Notes under the pieces: model-generated | Database searches by the model: none | The model's input: the letters and a program-made list of their open reading frames with translations, nothing else | What the model was told of the DNA's origin: nothing | Program-made: the position numbers and the translations under genes | Origin: DATBVX01 sp963696675 | GTDB lineage: Bacteria; Pseudomonadota; Gammaproteobacteria; Steroidobacterales; Steroidobacteraceae | Assembly (NCBI GenBank): GCA_963696675.1 | Contig: CAVOLM010000033.1 | Span: 4,280 to 68,279, forward strand | Length of the DNA: 64,000 nucleotides | Direction of reading: 5' to 3' | Shown: positions 37,767 to 47,481 of the stretch, one piece after another | Position numbering within the stretch: position 1 is the stretch's first letter | How the letters are laid out: the number at the start of each line of letters is the position of its first letter

Positions 37767-39212
37767 TCAGTACTTGACGCAGACGTTGCGGGGCTCGGTG
37801 AAGAAACGCATGGCTTCGAACCCGCCTTCGCGCCCGAGGCCGGAATGCTTGACCCCACCCATTGGCGTGCGCAGATCGCGCAGCATCCAGGTATTCACCC
37901 AGACCAGGCCCGATTCCAGGTGCGCGGCCACGCGGTGGCACCGCGTAATATCGCGGCTCCAGATGGAGGCCGCTAGCCCATACGGCGTGCCGTTGGCGAT
38001 GCGCAACGCATCGTTTTCATCGCCGAAGGACTGAAGGGTTGCAACGGGGCCGAAGATCTCCTCCTGGTTCGCCGCGCATTGCGGATTCAGCCCGTCGATG
38101 ACCGTGGGCTCGTGGAACCATCCCTTGCGACAGCGCGCCGTGTCCACGGTCGTGCTTTGACCACCGCAAAGAACCTGACCGCCATCGGCGCGCGCCTGTT
38201 CGACTGCCGCAGTCACTTTGTGCAGATGAGCCTCGGAGACGAGTGCGCCCTGGTCGGTGTCGGACTCCAGCGGGTCCCCAACGCGCAAGCGCTTCACGCG
38301 CTCGACGAATGCCTCGCGAAAGCGCGCATAGATCGTGTGCTCGATGAGTACGCGTGAGCCACACAGGCAGATCTCACCCTGGTTCGCGAACGCCGCACGA
38401 ACTGCGCCTTGCACTGCGGGCTCGAAATCGCAGTCGCCGAACACCAGCGTGGGGTTCTTTCCGCCGAGCTCGAGCGCAAGCTTCTTGAATTGCATCGCGC
38501 CGGCTGCAGCGATGGCGCGTCCGGTGGCAGTACCGCCTGTGAAGGAGATGGCACGCACGTCCGGGTGTGCCACGATCGCCTGGCCCACATTGCGACCTGC
38601 ACCATGGAGCACATTCAGAACGCCGTCGGGCAGTTTCGCCTCGATGCAACGCTCGGCAAGCAGTGAAGCAGTGAGTGGCGTGATCTCAGAAGGCTTGGCG
38701 ATGACGCAATTGCCGGCTGCGAGTGCGGGAGCGATCTTCCACGTCAGCAGATACAGCGGCAGGTTCCACGGCGAGATTCCGGCGACGACGCCGTGCGGTT
38801 GACGCAAGGTGTAGTTGATGGCGCCCACTTCCATGGCGTGCGCTTCGCTCGCGAACTGAGTTGCAGCGCCGGCGAAGAAGCGCAGGTTGGCGATGGCGCG
38901 AGGGATATCGAGCGAGCGCGCCAGGCTCAGCGGCTTGCCCGTGTCCTGCGATTCTGCATGCGCAAAGGCGTCGAAATCGCGCTCGATCAGGTCGGCGATG
39001 CGATTGAGCCAGGCAGCACGCTCGGCGCCCGGCAGGTCGCGCCACCCGGCGAACGCGCCGCGTGCGGCTTCCACGGCTTGCTGCACGTCGCCCGGGTCCG
39101 ACTCGGGAGCGCGTGCATACACCTGGCCGGTGGCGGGTTCGTAAACATCGAACCAGCGTCCCGATCGGGACGGCTGGGTGCGGCCCCCGACGTAGTTGAA
39201 TAGATCGAGCAT
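37767..39212 (-). CDS. 2-aminomuconate-6-semialdehyde dehydrogenase
   Basis: The 481-residue NAD-dependent aldehyde dehydrogenase oxidises 2-aminomuconate semialdehyde to 2-aminomuconate. Catalytic Asn150 (SPWNLPLYLLTWKI), Glu248 (LELGGKNPTLVF) and Cys282 (NQGEICLCGSRV) are present. The ATG at 39212 is preferred because it begins with LDLFNYVGG, as in hydroxymuconic/aminomuconic semialdehyde dehydrogenases; an upstream in-frame start would add 16 residues. It is the first gene of the catabolic set, 68 bases after the apaH stop. Confidence 0.93.
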   Translation of the reverse strand: MLDLFNYVGGRTQPSRSGRWFDVYEPATGQVYARAPESDPGDVQQAVEAARGAFAGWRDLPGAERAAWLNRIADLIERDFDAFAHAESQDTGKPLSLARSLDIPRAIANLRFFAGAATQFASEAHAMEVGAINYTLRQPHGVVAGISPWNLPLYLLTWKIAPALAAGNCVIAKPSEITPLTASLLAERCIEAKLPDGVLNVLHGAGRNVGQAIVAHPDVRAISFTGGTATGRAIAAAGAMQFKKLALELGGKNPTLVFGDCDFEPAVQGAVRAAFANQGEICLCGSRVLIEHTIYARFREAFVERVKRLRVGDPLESDTDQGALVSEAHLHKVTAAVEQARADGGQVLCGGQSTTVDTARCRKGWFHEPTVIDGLNPQCAANQEEIFGPVATLQSFGDENDALRIANGTPYGLAASIWSRDITRCHRVAAHLESGLVWVNTWMLRDLRTPMGGVKHSGLGREGGFEAMRFFTEPRNVCVKY

Positions 39213-39280
39213 GGCGTGTGCGGTTGGAATGTCGACATTATAGACGCGCCGTCGCCACAACCGGCGCGCGGAGCGCTTTT

Positions 39281-40115
39281 CTAGTCTTGATCCGGCCTCT
39301 GGTGCGTGCGACAGCGCAGGCGCACTGGGTCGCGAGTCTCATCCAGGCGAATGGCACAAAGGCTCCCGCCCCATACGCAGCCAGCATCGATGCTAAGGAC
39401 GTTGTGGTGGTCGTAGTAGCCGAGCGTCGACCAATGCCCGCAGACGATGCGCGCATTGCGGCTCGCGCGGCCGGGCACCTTGAACCACGGTAGCCAGGGT
39501 GTACCCACTTCTCGCGGCGCATCCTTGAGCTTGAGATTGATGCGACCCCTGGCATCGCAGTAGCGCAGGCGCGTAAAGCAGTTGACCATGAACCGGAGCC
39601 GGTCGTAGCCGGTGAGTGTCGCGCTCCATTTGTCAGGTTTGTTGCCATACATGTGCGCGAACAGACCGACCGCGTTGTCGCGCAGGGCTTTGCGCACTTC
39701 GGCGGCAGCCGAGCGGGCCACTGACAGGTCCCACTGGGGCGGAAGGCCCGCGTGCACCATCGCGAGATCGAGGCTCTCGTCATGATGAAAGAGGGGGCGA
39801 CGGATCAGCCAATCGAGCAAGCGAGTGCGATCTGGCGCGTTGAGTACTGCATCGAGCGTGTCCCCAACGCGCAGGCGCCGGCTGCGGCTGTGAACCACGG
39901 CCAGCAGGTGGAGGTCATGGTTGCCGAGGACGAGCGACTGCGTTGTCGCGCAGGGCATATACGCGTCGCAGGGCCTGCAGAGAGCGGGGACCACGGTTGA
40001 CGATATCGCCCACGAACCACAGCCGATCGCGATCGGGGCGGAAACGGATGCGCTGCAGAAGTTCGCCCAGCTCCTCGTCACATCCCTGGACGTCGCCGAT
40101 GGCGTAAACAGCCAT
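39281..40115 (-). CDS. apaH: Symmetrical bis(5'-nucleosyl)-tetraphosphatase (frameshifted)
   Basis: Hydrolyses Ap4A to two ADP and removes Np4 RNA caps. Calcineurin-fold motifs appear in order: IGDVQGC (near residue 7), GDIVNRGP, LGNHDLHLL, MVHAGLPPQW, and CGHWSTLGYY. One break near 39945 separates the first two motifs from the third. The start at 40115 is placed at MAVYAIGD. Seen in the raw frame, apaG runs straight into apaH, but this is an artefact (see apaG). Confidence 0.92.
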
Positions 40116-40129
40116 TAGGAGTTTGTCTC

Positions 40130-40532
40130 CTAGTGGAGCACTCCGGGCATTGCCAAGCGTGAATGGCGCGACGGGCGCATCGAATTGCTGGCCGTCGTCC
40201 GCGACCATCTGGTAGGTGCCTTGCATGGCGCCGACCGGTGTCTCGATGATGGCGCCACTGGAGTACCGAAAGCCCTGGCCGGGTTTCAGATAGGGCTGCT
40301 CACCCACCACGCCGTCGCCGCGTACTTCCTGCACCTTGCCGTTGGCGTCGGTGATGATCCAGTGCCGTGTCATCAGGCGTGCGGGTACCAGTCCTTCATT
40401 GCGAATCGTGATGGTGTAGGCAAATACGAAGCGCCGCTCGCGTGGATCGGACTGTTCATCGACGAAATTGGTCTCGACGTCGACGCGGATCGCGTGGCGT
40501 GTCTTCTCGCGGCTGGAGCCCGTAGCGGTCAT
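40130..40532 (-). CDS. apaG: ApaG domain protein (C-terminal frameshift)
   Basis: The product is about 133 residues of beta-sandwich: IRVDVETNFVDEQSDPRERR, FVFAYTITIRNEG, LMTRHWIITDANGKVQEVRGDGVVGEQP and a Gly-rich FRYSSGA. The frame carries on without a stop into apaH, but one base shifted after FTLG the sequence reads AMPGVLH then TAG (40130-40132), which is the family's usual C-terminus. A single inserted base near 40148 therefore explains the apparent ApaG-ApaH fusion. AGGAG lies just before the apaH start. Function unknown; linked to Mg/Co tolerance in enterobacteria. Confidence 0.9.
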
Positions 40533-40562
40533 GGGGTCAGTGTACCGGAAATGACTCAAGCG

Positions 40563-40994
40563 CTAGTGCAGGCGAACCGCGAGTACATCGCATGGGGATG
40601 CGTGCAGCACCGTGTCCTCGGTGAAATTCAGCAGGATTGCGAGTCCGTGGCGCTCCCGGCTGCCGAGCACGATGAGATCGACCTGCTGTTCCTGCGCCAC
40701 GCGGATGATTTCCGCTTTTATGTTACCTGCCTCGACGAAGCACTCGCTGCTGCCCAGGCCGAGGGCGCCGGCGAGTTCCTTGAGCCGCACGCGCGCACGT
40801 TCGATGAGTTCCTCTTCGATCTGTACCGCGGGCAACAGCGTTTCGCCCATCGGCTCCACGGGCACGTATTCGACCACGTGCAGCAACTGGATGGTGGCTT
40901 GATAGGAGGCCGCGATCGCCTTAGCTCGCGCGCCGACGACTTCGCTGTCCTCAGTGAGATCCACGACGAGGAGAATCTTGCGGTATTCGTGCAT
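40563..40994 (-). CDS. Universal stress protein, UspA-like
   Basis: The 143-residue single-domain Usp begins MHEYRKILLVVDLTEDS and contains VEAGNIKAEIIRVAQEQQVDLIVLGSR, ending SPCDVLAVRL. The ATP-binding G-2x-G-9x-G-S/T pattern is not complete (GSRERHGLAILLNFTED), so it groups with the non-ATP-binding UspA type. It interrupts the usual rsmA-apaG-apaH order and has the same orientation. Confidence 0.9.
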   Translation of the reverse strand: MHEYRKILLVVDLTEDSEVVGARAKAIAASYQATIQLLHVVEYVPVEPMGETLLPAVQIEEELIERARVRLKELAGALGLGSSECFVEAGNIKAEIIRVAQEQQVDLIVLGSRERHGLAILLNFTEDTVLHASPCDVLAVRLH

Positions 40995-41049
40995 GACGGC
41001 CTCCGGCATTGGACCGGGCCGATTATAGCGGGGACTCGCCGGCGGTTTC

Positions 41050-41827
41050 TCAGGCCTCGAGCGAGGCCGCGATCAACGCAAACTGCCGCGGCTCGAGCCG
41101 CTCCGGACGCAAGCCAGGATCGATCCCCAGCCGACGCAGCTGCCCTTCGCTCGCCAGTCCCTTGAGCGCGTTACGCAGAGTCTTGCGCCGCTGCGAGAAG
41201 GCGGCACGCACGATTCGCTCGAAGCGTTCGGTGGAGACGATCGGGAATGCCGGCCCGGGGAGCGGGGTGATGCGCACTACGGCCGAAGCGACCTTGGGCG
41301 CAGGCCGAAACGCTCCCGCACCGACGTCGAGGACGGACTTCAACTCGCACCCACGGCGCGAGCATCACCGTGAGGCGCCCGTAGGCCTTCGATCCAGGCG
41401 CCGCGACCATGCGCTCGACCACTTCCCGTTGCAGCATGAAGTGCATGTCGAAAATCGCCTCGCGTTGCGCCAGCAGATAGAACAGGAGCGGCGTCGAAAT
41501 GTTGTACGGCAGGTTGCCGATGACGCGCAGCGCCTTGCGGTCGGAGCGCAGGGTGGTGAAATCGACATCCAGTACATCAGCGACGATCAGGTTGAGCGGC
41601 TGCGCCGAACCGCGCCTGCAAGGCACACGGCCAGATCGCGATCGATTTCAATTGCAGTCAGTTCGCCGGCGCGCTGCAGCAGAGGTGCGGTCAGGGCGCC
41701 GCGGCCCGGACCGATCTCGATCAGTGCCTCGCCGGGCCGCGGATCGATCGTTGCAACGATGCGCTCGATGACCTTCGGATCGTGAAGAAAATGCTGGCCG
41801 AAGCGCTTGCGCGCGCGGCCTCGTCAT
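41050..41827 (-). CDS. rsmA: 16S rRNA dimethyladenosine transferase (frameshifted)
   Basis: Dimethylates A1518/A1519 of 16S rRNA. Motifs in order: RKRFGQHFLHDPKVIERIV, IEIGPGRGALTAPLLQRAG, VIGNLPYNISTPLLFYLL (catalytic NLPY), and FRPAPKVASAVVRI near the C-terminus. Frames break just after the start (in a run of CG repeats near 41805), near 41625 and near 41345. ATG 41827 overlaps the pdxA stop by ATGA. The gene is normally intact and conserved, so breaks are probably sequence errors. Confidence 0.9.
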
Positions 41828-42807
41828 GCGCTGCCCTGCGCCAGCTCGATCGCCTGCTGCAAGGCTGCCGCGAGACTGCCGACATCGGCTTGCCCGGTGC
41901 CGGCCAGATCCAGCGCCGTGCCATGATCGACGGAAGTGCGAATGAATGGCAGGCCAAGCGTTACGTTTACGGCGCCGCCGAAGCCCGCAAACTTGAGCAC
42001 GGGCAATCCCTGGTCGTGATACATGGCGAGCACCACGTCGGCACCCGCCAGCGATCGCGGCGTGAACGCGGTGTCCGCAGGCACCGGACCGCTCGCATTG
42101 ATGCCATCCCTGCGTACCGCGGCAACCGCGGGTGCGATGACTTCGATCTCCTCGCGTCCGAGATGACCGCTCTCACCGGCGTGCGGGTTCAGTCCGCACA
42201 CGAGGATGCGCGGCCGCGCGAGGCCGAAGCGCTTGCGCAGGTCCGCGTCGATGACGGACATGACTTCCTGCAGCAGCGCGCTGCTCAGCGCCTCGCTCAC
42301 AGAGCGCAATGGCAGATGGGTGGTCGCGAGCGCCACGCGCAGGCGCTCCGCCACCAGCATCATCACCGGTCGAGACGTGTGCGTGCGTGCCGCGAGGTAT
42401 TCGGTGTGCCCTGTGAAGGCGACGCCGGCTTCATTGAGAACGCTCTTCTGTACGGGCGCCGTCACCATCGCGTCGAATTCGCCGGCGAGGCAGCCCTCAA
42501 CAGCGCGGTCGAGAAGCGCGAGCACGTAGTGGGCATTCGCAGCGTTGAGCCGACCCGGTTCCGCCACAGTCGCCAGCGGCGTGGCCATGACGCGCACCAT
42601 TCGCGCATGGTGCGCGGTTCGTTCAGCCAGTGGTGAGTACTCCTCGATCTGAGGATCGAGATTGAGAAGCTGTGCGCGGGCGCGCAACAGCGCGGGATCT
42701 GCCGCGATGATCAGCTCGCAGGGCCAGTCCCGCTCAGCGAGCTGCAGGCACAGATCCGGACCGATCCCGGCCGGCTCGCCCGAAGTCAGGATTATTCTAG
42801 GGGTCAT
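41824..42807 (-). CDS. pdxA: 4-hydroxythreonine-4-phosphate dehydrogenase
   Basis: The intact 327-residue NAD-dependent enzyme of pyridoxal 5'-phosphate synthesis begins ITSGEPAGIGPDLCLQLAERD. It has FTGHTEYLA and MYHDQGLPVLKFAGF with the metal histidines, and NPHAGESGHLGREE. PLP is the cofactor of the kynureninase, Dat and other enzymes in this window. Lies between surA and rsmA in the standard order. Confidence 0.96.
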   Translation of the reverse strand: MTPRIILTSGEPAGIGPDLCLQLAERDWPCELIIAADPALLRARAQLLNLDPQIEEYSPLAERTAHHARMVRVMATPLATVAEPGRLNAANAHYVLALLDRAVEGCLAGEFDAMVTAPVQKSVLNEAGVAFTGHTEYLAARTHTSRPVMMLVAERLRVALATTHLPLRSVSEALSSALLQEVMSVIDADLRKRFGLARPRILVCGLNPHAGESGHLGREEIEVIAPAVAAVRRDGINASGPVPADTAFTPRSLAGADVVLAMYHDQGLPVLKFAGFGGAVNVTLGLPFIRTSVDHGTALDLAGTGQADVGSLAAALQQAIELAQGSA

Positions 42808-42825
42808 TCGGACCCGCCGGGCGCG

Positions 42826-44127
42826 CTACATCTTGTACTCGACGTAGGCCTCGTCCCGCAGCCGCCGCAGCCAGAGCTCGGTTTCTTCGTCGGCCTTACT
42901 CTCGCGCAGCGCCGCGAATGCGCGTTGCCTGCGCACCTCGTCGGTGTTGTCATGCGTGCGCGTTCCCAGCAGCTGGACGATGTGCCAGCCGAACTGGGTC
43001 TGGAACGGCTCGCTGATTTCGTTCTCCTTCAACCCTTCGAGCACCTGCGTGAATTGAGGCGCGAAGCTCGTCGGTGATTCCCATCCGAGGTCGCCCCCCT
43101 GCGAGGCCGAACCTGGATCTTCGGACGACACCGCCGCCACGCCGGCGAAGTCCTCGCCGTCGAGAATGCGCTTGCGCAGCGCTTCGAGCTTCTGTTTCAC
43201 GGTGGCATCGTCCTGCAGCTCGTTGGTGCGCATGAGGATGTGGCGCGCATGCACCTGGTTGACCATGACCTGCTCTTCAGCACCGCGCCGTTCATTCAGC
43301 TTGATGATGTGAAAGCCGCTCGGAGTGCGGACCGGCTCCGCGATGTCACCAGGTTGCATGTGAGCGACGAGATCCGCGATGAAGGTTGGCAGTTGCGGCC
43401 CCTTGCGCCAGCCGAGCGAACCGCCGTCGAGGGCAGTCTGGCTGTTCGAGTAGGTCACCGCCAGCTGCGCAAAGTCCTCGCCCTTGCGTGCGCGCTCGTA
43501 AACGTCCTGTGCATGGGCACTCACTTCCTCGAGCTGTCCCGGCGTCGCTGCCTGGGGCAGGGCCAGCAGGATGTGCGAAATGTTGAATTCCTGGTTGTCG
43601 ATGGAGCCGCTCTGCTTGGCGAGGTATTGGTCGATCTCGCGCGGCGTGACGATGATCTTCTCCAGCACGTCGCGCCGACGCAGGAGCGAGATCGTCATCT
43701 CCTTGCGCAGCGAGTCGCGATAGGCGGCGTAGTTGATACCCTGCGATTCCAGGGCGCGTGGCAGCTGGTCGAGCGTCATCTTGTTGCGTTCCGCCACGTC
43801 GCGCAGCGAGTTGTTGAGCATCTCGTCCGAAACCTTCACGCCGCCGCGGTCGGCACGCTGCAGCTGGATCTCCTGCACGACGAGACGCTCGAGGATCTGC
43901 TGACGCAGCACGTTGGCCGGCGGGAGCTCGGTGCGTTGCTGCTGCAGCCGCTCGGTCACCATCTGGATCTGATCGTCGACTTCGCTTTTCAGCACCACGC
44001 CGTCGTTGACCACAGCGGCCACACGGTCGAGCAGGACGCCACTGGTGGCGAGCTCGCGGCTTTGCGCCAACGCATCGGCGCTCAACAGGATGAACAGCAG
44101 GGGGGCAAGGGATCTGGCCAGGGGCAT
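42826..44127 (-). CDS. surA: Periplasmic chaperone/peptidyl-prolyl isomerase SurA
   Basis: The 433-residue product has a signal peptide (MPLARSLAPLLFILLSADALAQ), an N-terminal chaperone domain (LLDRVAAVVNDGVVLKSEVDD) and two parvulin domains: NISHILLALP...GGSLGWRKG and HARHILMRTN...GGDLGWESP. It escorts outer-membrane proteins, including LptD, to the BAM complex. ATG 44127 is chosen to begin the signal peptide; the upstream ATG 44220 overlaps the end of lptD. Confidence 0.96.
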   Translation of the reverse strand: MPLARSLAPLLFILLSADALAQSRELATSGVLLDRVAAVVNDGVVLKSEVDDQIQMVTERLQQQRTELPPANVLRQQILERLVVQEIQLQRADRGGVKVSDEMLNNSLRDVAERNKMTLDQLPRALESQGINYAAYRDSLRKEMTISLLRRRDVLEKIIVTPREIDQYLAKQSGSIDNQEFNISHILLALPQAATPGQLEEVSAHAQDVYERARKGEDFAQLAVTYSNSQTALDGGSLGWRKGPQLPTFIADLVAHMQPGDIAEPVRTPSGFHIIKLNERRGAEEQVMVNQVHARHILMRTNELQDDATVKQKLEALRKRILDGEDFAGVAAVSSEDPGSASQGGDLGWESPTSFAPQFTQVLEGLKENEISEPFQTQFGWHIVQLLGTRTHDNTDEVRRQRAFAALRESKADEETELWLRRLRDEAYVEYKM

Positions 44128-44155
44128 AGAGGCGAATCCGCGGTAATCAGGTGCT

Positions 44156-46424
44156 TTAACGGGTGCGCGAGTATCCTCGAATTGCGTTCTCGAGAAAAGC
44201 GTCCGCGGGCACTCCGACATTGCTCAGGCCGTTGAGTTCCAGCTGCACGGCCAGGGAGCTGTCACGTTGGCCGGTACGGCTGCTGACGTAGCGCCGCTGC
44301 ACGAGCCGCACGCGCCAGCAGCAGCTCACGTATTCGAAACCCGCAAACTCGTCGATCAGCGCCTCGTCACGCAGCGAATAGACCGCGCCGGTGTAGATGT
44401 TCCAGCGCCGCGAAACTGGCCAGGCGACGGACCCGTCGACCTGCTCGATCAGGTCACGCCGGAAACGGTACCCCAGGTTGACGACCGACTGCGCGGCGGG
44501 CTTGTACTGCACGCTGATCTGTCCCTTCTCGCTCTGGGTGGCTTCCGGATTCCACTCCAGTCCCAGGCGCATGTTCCAGTGTCGATAGGCGCTGAGCTCC
44601 AGCTCACCGACGAAGTTCGAATACTGCCGGTTCGTGGGCACCTCGTCAGGAAGCAGACACGCGGGCTCTCGAAGTACCACGTTTCGCCGAGGGTCGCGCT
44701 CAGGTACTGCTGCCCGGTCGCGGTGTCGATCAGCCGCGCGGTCACACCGCCACTGAGCTGGTTGGCATCGCTCAGCCGGTCGGCGCCGATATAGCGATTG
44801 CGGCGGAACAGCTCCACCAGGTTCAGATCCGGAATCCCGGTGTCGAACACCGGCAGATCGGCCTGGTCGCGAAATGGGACATACAGGTACAAGAGCCGCG
44901 GCTCGAGTGTCGTAATGCGATTCGGGGTGATGCGCTCGAAGGTGAGACCGCTGTCCAGGCTTAGAATCGGTGCTCCGCGCGAGGGCGAGGTGGGCGCCCC
45001 GGTCACGACGTCATCGAGCTCATAAGTCGTAAAGCGGTATGCGGCCTCGGGCACGATGTAGTAGCCGGGTCTGCGCAGCGGCCAGCGGATCTGCGGTTCT
45101 ACGTCGAGACGCCCCCCGGTCACACCCTCATCGCGCGTGAAGTAGACCATCTCGCCGTCGAGCTGATACTCCAGACCGAGCGGCGTGTCTTCCCACAGGC
45201 CGCGTGCCAGGATGCGTGGCAGTATCGTGTACGGCCTCGATTCCTGCGGAATGCTCTGGTCGATGGTCTGGAAATTCTCGGCTTCGCCGAGGAACGTCCA
45301 GTGCTCGCCGTAGTAGCGCAGCTGCGCGTCGCGCTTGACGTAGAGGGTGCTCGTGATCTCGGAGCCCTGGCCGAAGTCCTCGAAATAGTTGTTGTCGCTG
45401 ACGTTGGCGGCATCGGCAACGAAGCGCCAGCGCTCCCAGAAATCGCTGCGGTTGGTCCAGTGCACGTAGCTGCGATTGTCGTTGTCGCGCAGCTTGTCGC
45501 TGGGCAGGACGAGTGCATCGATCTCGCCGCGATCGCCGTGACCGAGGTAGCGGAACTCGGTCTCGAGCGCGAGGCCGCGATTGGTCCAGATTCTGGGCGT
45601 CATCAGCAGATCGTAGTTCGGGGCGAGATTGAAGTAGTACGGCGCGCCCAGCTCGACTCCGTTGCGGTCCGAGACACCGAACTCCGGGAAACAGGAACCC
45701 GGACTTGCGCTCATTTCCCAGGGGGAATGAGATGTAGGGAGTGTAGAGAATCGGCACGCCCTTGAAGTCGAGGCGGATGCGGCGTCCGGTGCCATCGCGC
45801 TCCGCCGTATCGAGGTCGATGTCTCCGGCCCTGAGCACCCAGTCCTCGTTGCCCACCGGGCAGGTCGTGTACCTGACGTCGTCGAGACTCACCTGCCCAT
45901 CGCGCTTGACCACGATCTCCTGGGCCGAGCCGCGCGCTGGTCGCGACGGCAGCTCGAATTCCGCACCGCCGAACGAAGCACCGCCAGCAGCGTCGTACTT
46001 GCCGGTGTCGCCACGCACACGCACCAGCGGGTCCTGGTACTCGACGTTGCCCTCCATGCTCAGGCTCTTGCGTCGCGTCGTCGTACTGCACATCTTCAGC
46101 ACTGAGATGTCGGTCACCCTGTCGCACGTCCACTTTGCCTTTCAATAGCGCATCGCCCGTGCGGCTGAGCTCGGCGCCCTGGCTGCTCACTTCGATGTCT
46201 TCATCGGCGGGTGTGGTGGTGGATGTCGCCGGCGGCAATGGCGCGGCAACGGGTCCGCAAAGCTTGCTCCTGGTCGCGCTCTCTGCGTTGGCGCAGCAAG
46301 GCTCATCGCCCGCCGCGCGGCTGCAGGCCAGCACGATCAGAAGCGCGAGGTGTGCCGGGAAGCGGGAGCGACGTGACAAGGTGATCAAGTACTTGATTAT
46401 TACCGGGGTGTTGCGTTCGGACAC
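44156..46424 (-). CDS. lptD: LPS-assembly outer-membrane protein LptD (frameshifted)
   Basis: About 755 residues. A GTG at 46424 opens a signal peptide (HLALLIVLACSRAAG). The LptA-like N-domain (LKGKVDVRQGDRHLSAEDVQYD, VEYQDPLVRVRGDTGKYDAAG) is followed by a beta-barrel (FPLGNERKSGFLFP, GVELGAPYYFNLAPNYD, RSYVHWTNRSDF). Cysteine pairs DEPCC near the N-terminus and SCCWRVRL near the C-terminus match the disulfide-forming cysteines of LptD. Frames break near 46085, 45705 and 44670. It inserts LPS in the outer membrane with LptE and is expected to be essential. Confidence 0.9.
46383..46396. promoter_or_regulatory. 14-bp perfect palindrome at the lptD start
   Basis: ATCAAGTACTTGAT is its own reverse complement. 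It lies inside the first codons of lptD, about 40 bases from the divergent amgK start, a position where a dimeric regulator could act on both genes. It also encodes plausible signal-peptide residues, so its symmetry may be chance. Confidence 0.3.
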
Positions 46425-46433
46425 ATTATAATG
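46424..46433. promoter_or_regulatory. Palindromic TATAAT between divergent lptD and amgK
   Basis: CATTATAATG is a perfect 10-bp palindrome and contains TATAAT (46427-46432) on the plus strand; the same sequence reads ATTATA on the minus. It sits between the starts of lptD and amgK and could serve as a -10 box in one or both directions. I see no -35 box at 16-18 bases on either side, so assignment is tentative. Confidence 0.35.
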
Positions 46434-46437
46434 ACGT

Positions 46438-47481
46438 TTGTTTCCCCACGGAGATCCACTCATTAGCGACGCGCGACTCGAACTGCTGCGTGACTGGCTG
46501 GCCAACGAGCTGACTTTCGGCGCGGATCGCATCGCGCCGGCATCGGGCGATGCCAGCTTTCGGCGCTATTTTCGTGTCTGGCGCGACGGCGAAACGTTCA
46601 TCGCAATGGATGCGCCACCCGGACGCGAGGATGTGCGGCCCTACCTGATGATCGCCCGCATGCTCGCAGAGATCGGTGTGCATGTGCCCCGTATCCTCGC
46701 CGAGCAGCACACGGATGGTTTCCTGCTGGTCACCGATCTCGGAACGCGCCATTACCTCGAAGATCTCAGCGCCAACCATAACGTCGAGTCGCACTATCTC
46801 GACGCGATGATGACACTGAATCGCATCCAGTCCCGAGGCGCCGAGCATGCGCGCCATCTGCCGGCGTACGATCGCGCGGTATTCGAGCGCGAGATGAAGC
46901 TGATGCCCGAGTGGTTCTGTGGCCGGCACCTGAAGCTCGACCTGAGCGCCGAGGATCAGCAGACGCTCGCGGCAACCTTTGACCTGCTGTGTCGCGAGGC
47001 GTTGGCGCAGCCGAAGGTGTTCGTGCACCGGGACTACCATTCGCGCAACCTGATGGTGTTCTCAGGCGACAATCCGGGCGTGCTCGATTTCCAGGACGCA
47101 GTAAACGGTCCAGTCACCTATGACCTGGTGTCATTGTTTCGCGACTGCTACATCGAGTGGCCGCAGGAGCGCGTGCAGGACTGGGTATTGCGTTATCGCT
47201 CCATGGCGTGTTCATCGGGCGTGGACGTCGGCGCCGACGAGGGCCAATTCCTGCGTTGGTTCGACCTGATGGGTGTGCAGCGGCACGTCAAGGTGCTCGG
47301 CATCTTCTCCCGTTTGTTCCATCGCGACGGCAAGGCTGAGTATCTCGACAACCTGCCGCTCACGCTGAAGTACGTCCAGTCGACCTGCGCACGCCATGCC
47401 GAACTCGAGCCGCTCGGACGCTTTCTGCGCAAGCGAGTGGCGCCGATCCTCGCTGAGCGCACCGCCGAGGCGCGCGCGTGA
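46438..47481 (+). CDS. amgK: N-acetylmuramate/N-acetylglucosamine kinase AmgK
   Basis: Aminoglycoside-phosphotransferase-like fold, 347 residues from a TTG at 46438. ATP site near ASGDASFRRYFRVW, catalytic loop VHRDYHSRNLMVF and metal loop VLDFQDAVNGP are intact. Together with the next gene, murU, it defines the cell-wall recycling route that phosphorylates MurNAc at C1. The start is unclear: a good Shine-Dalgarno (CGGAG, 46449-46453) sits eight bases upstream of an in-frame ATT at 46462, suggesting either a rare ATT start or a miscalled ATG, which would give 339 residues. Confidence 0.9.
   Translation: MFPHGDPLISDARLELLRDWLANELTFGADRIAPASGDASFRRYFRVWRDGETFIAMDAPPGREDVRPYLMIARMLAEIGVHVPRILAEQHTDGFLLVTDLGTRHYLEDLSANHNVESHYLDAMMTLNRIQSRGAEHARHLPAYDRAVFEREMKLMPEWFCGRHLKLDLSAEDQQTLAATFDLLCREALAQPKVFVHRDYHSRNLMVFSGDNPGVLDFQDAVNGPVTYDLVSLFRDCYIEWPQERVQDWVLRYRSMACSSGVDVGADEGQFLRWFDLMGVQRHVKVLGIFSRLFHRDGKAEYLDNLPLTLKYVQSTCARHAELEPLGRFLRKRVAPILAERTAEARA

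Noticed and set aside
39281..40532. Apparent ApaG-ApaH fusion protein
   Set aside because: The raw frame runs through, but one base over, the ApaG end reads AMPGVLH and stops at TAG (40130-40132), and a Shine-Dalgarno precedes the apaH ATG. A single-base indel explains the fusion.
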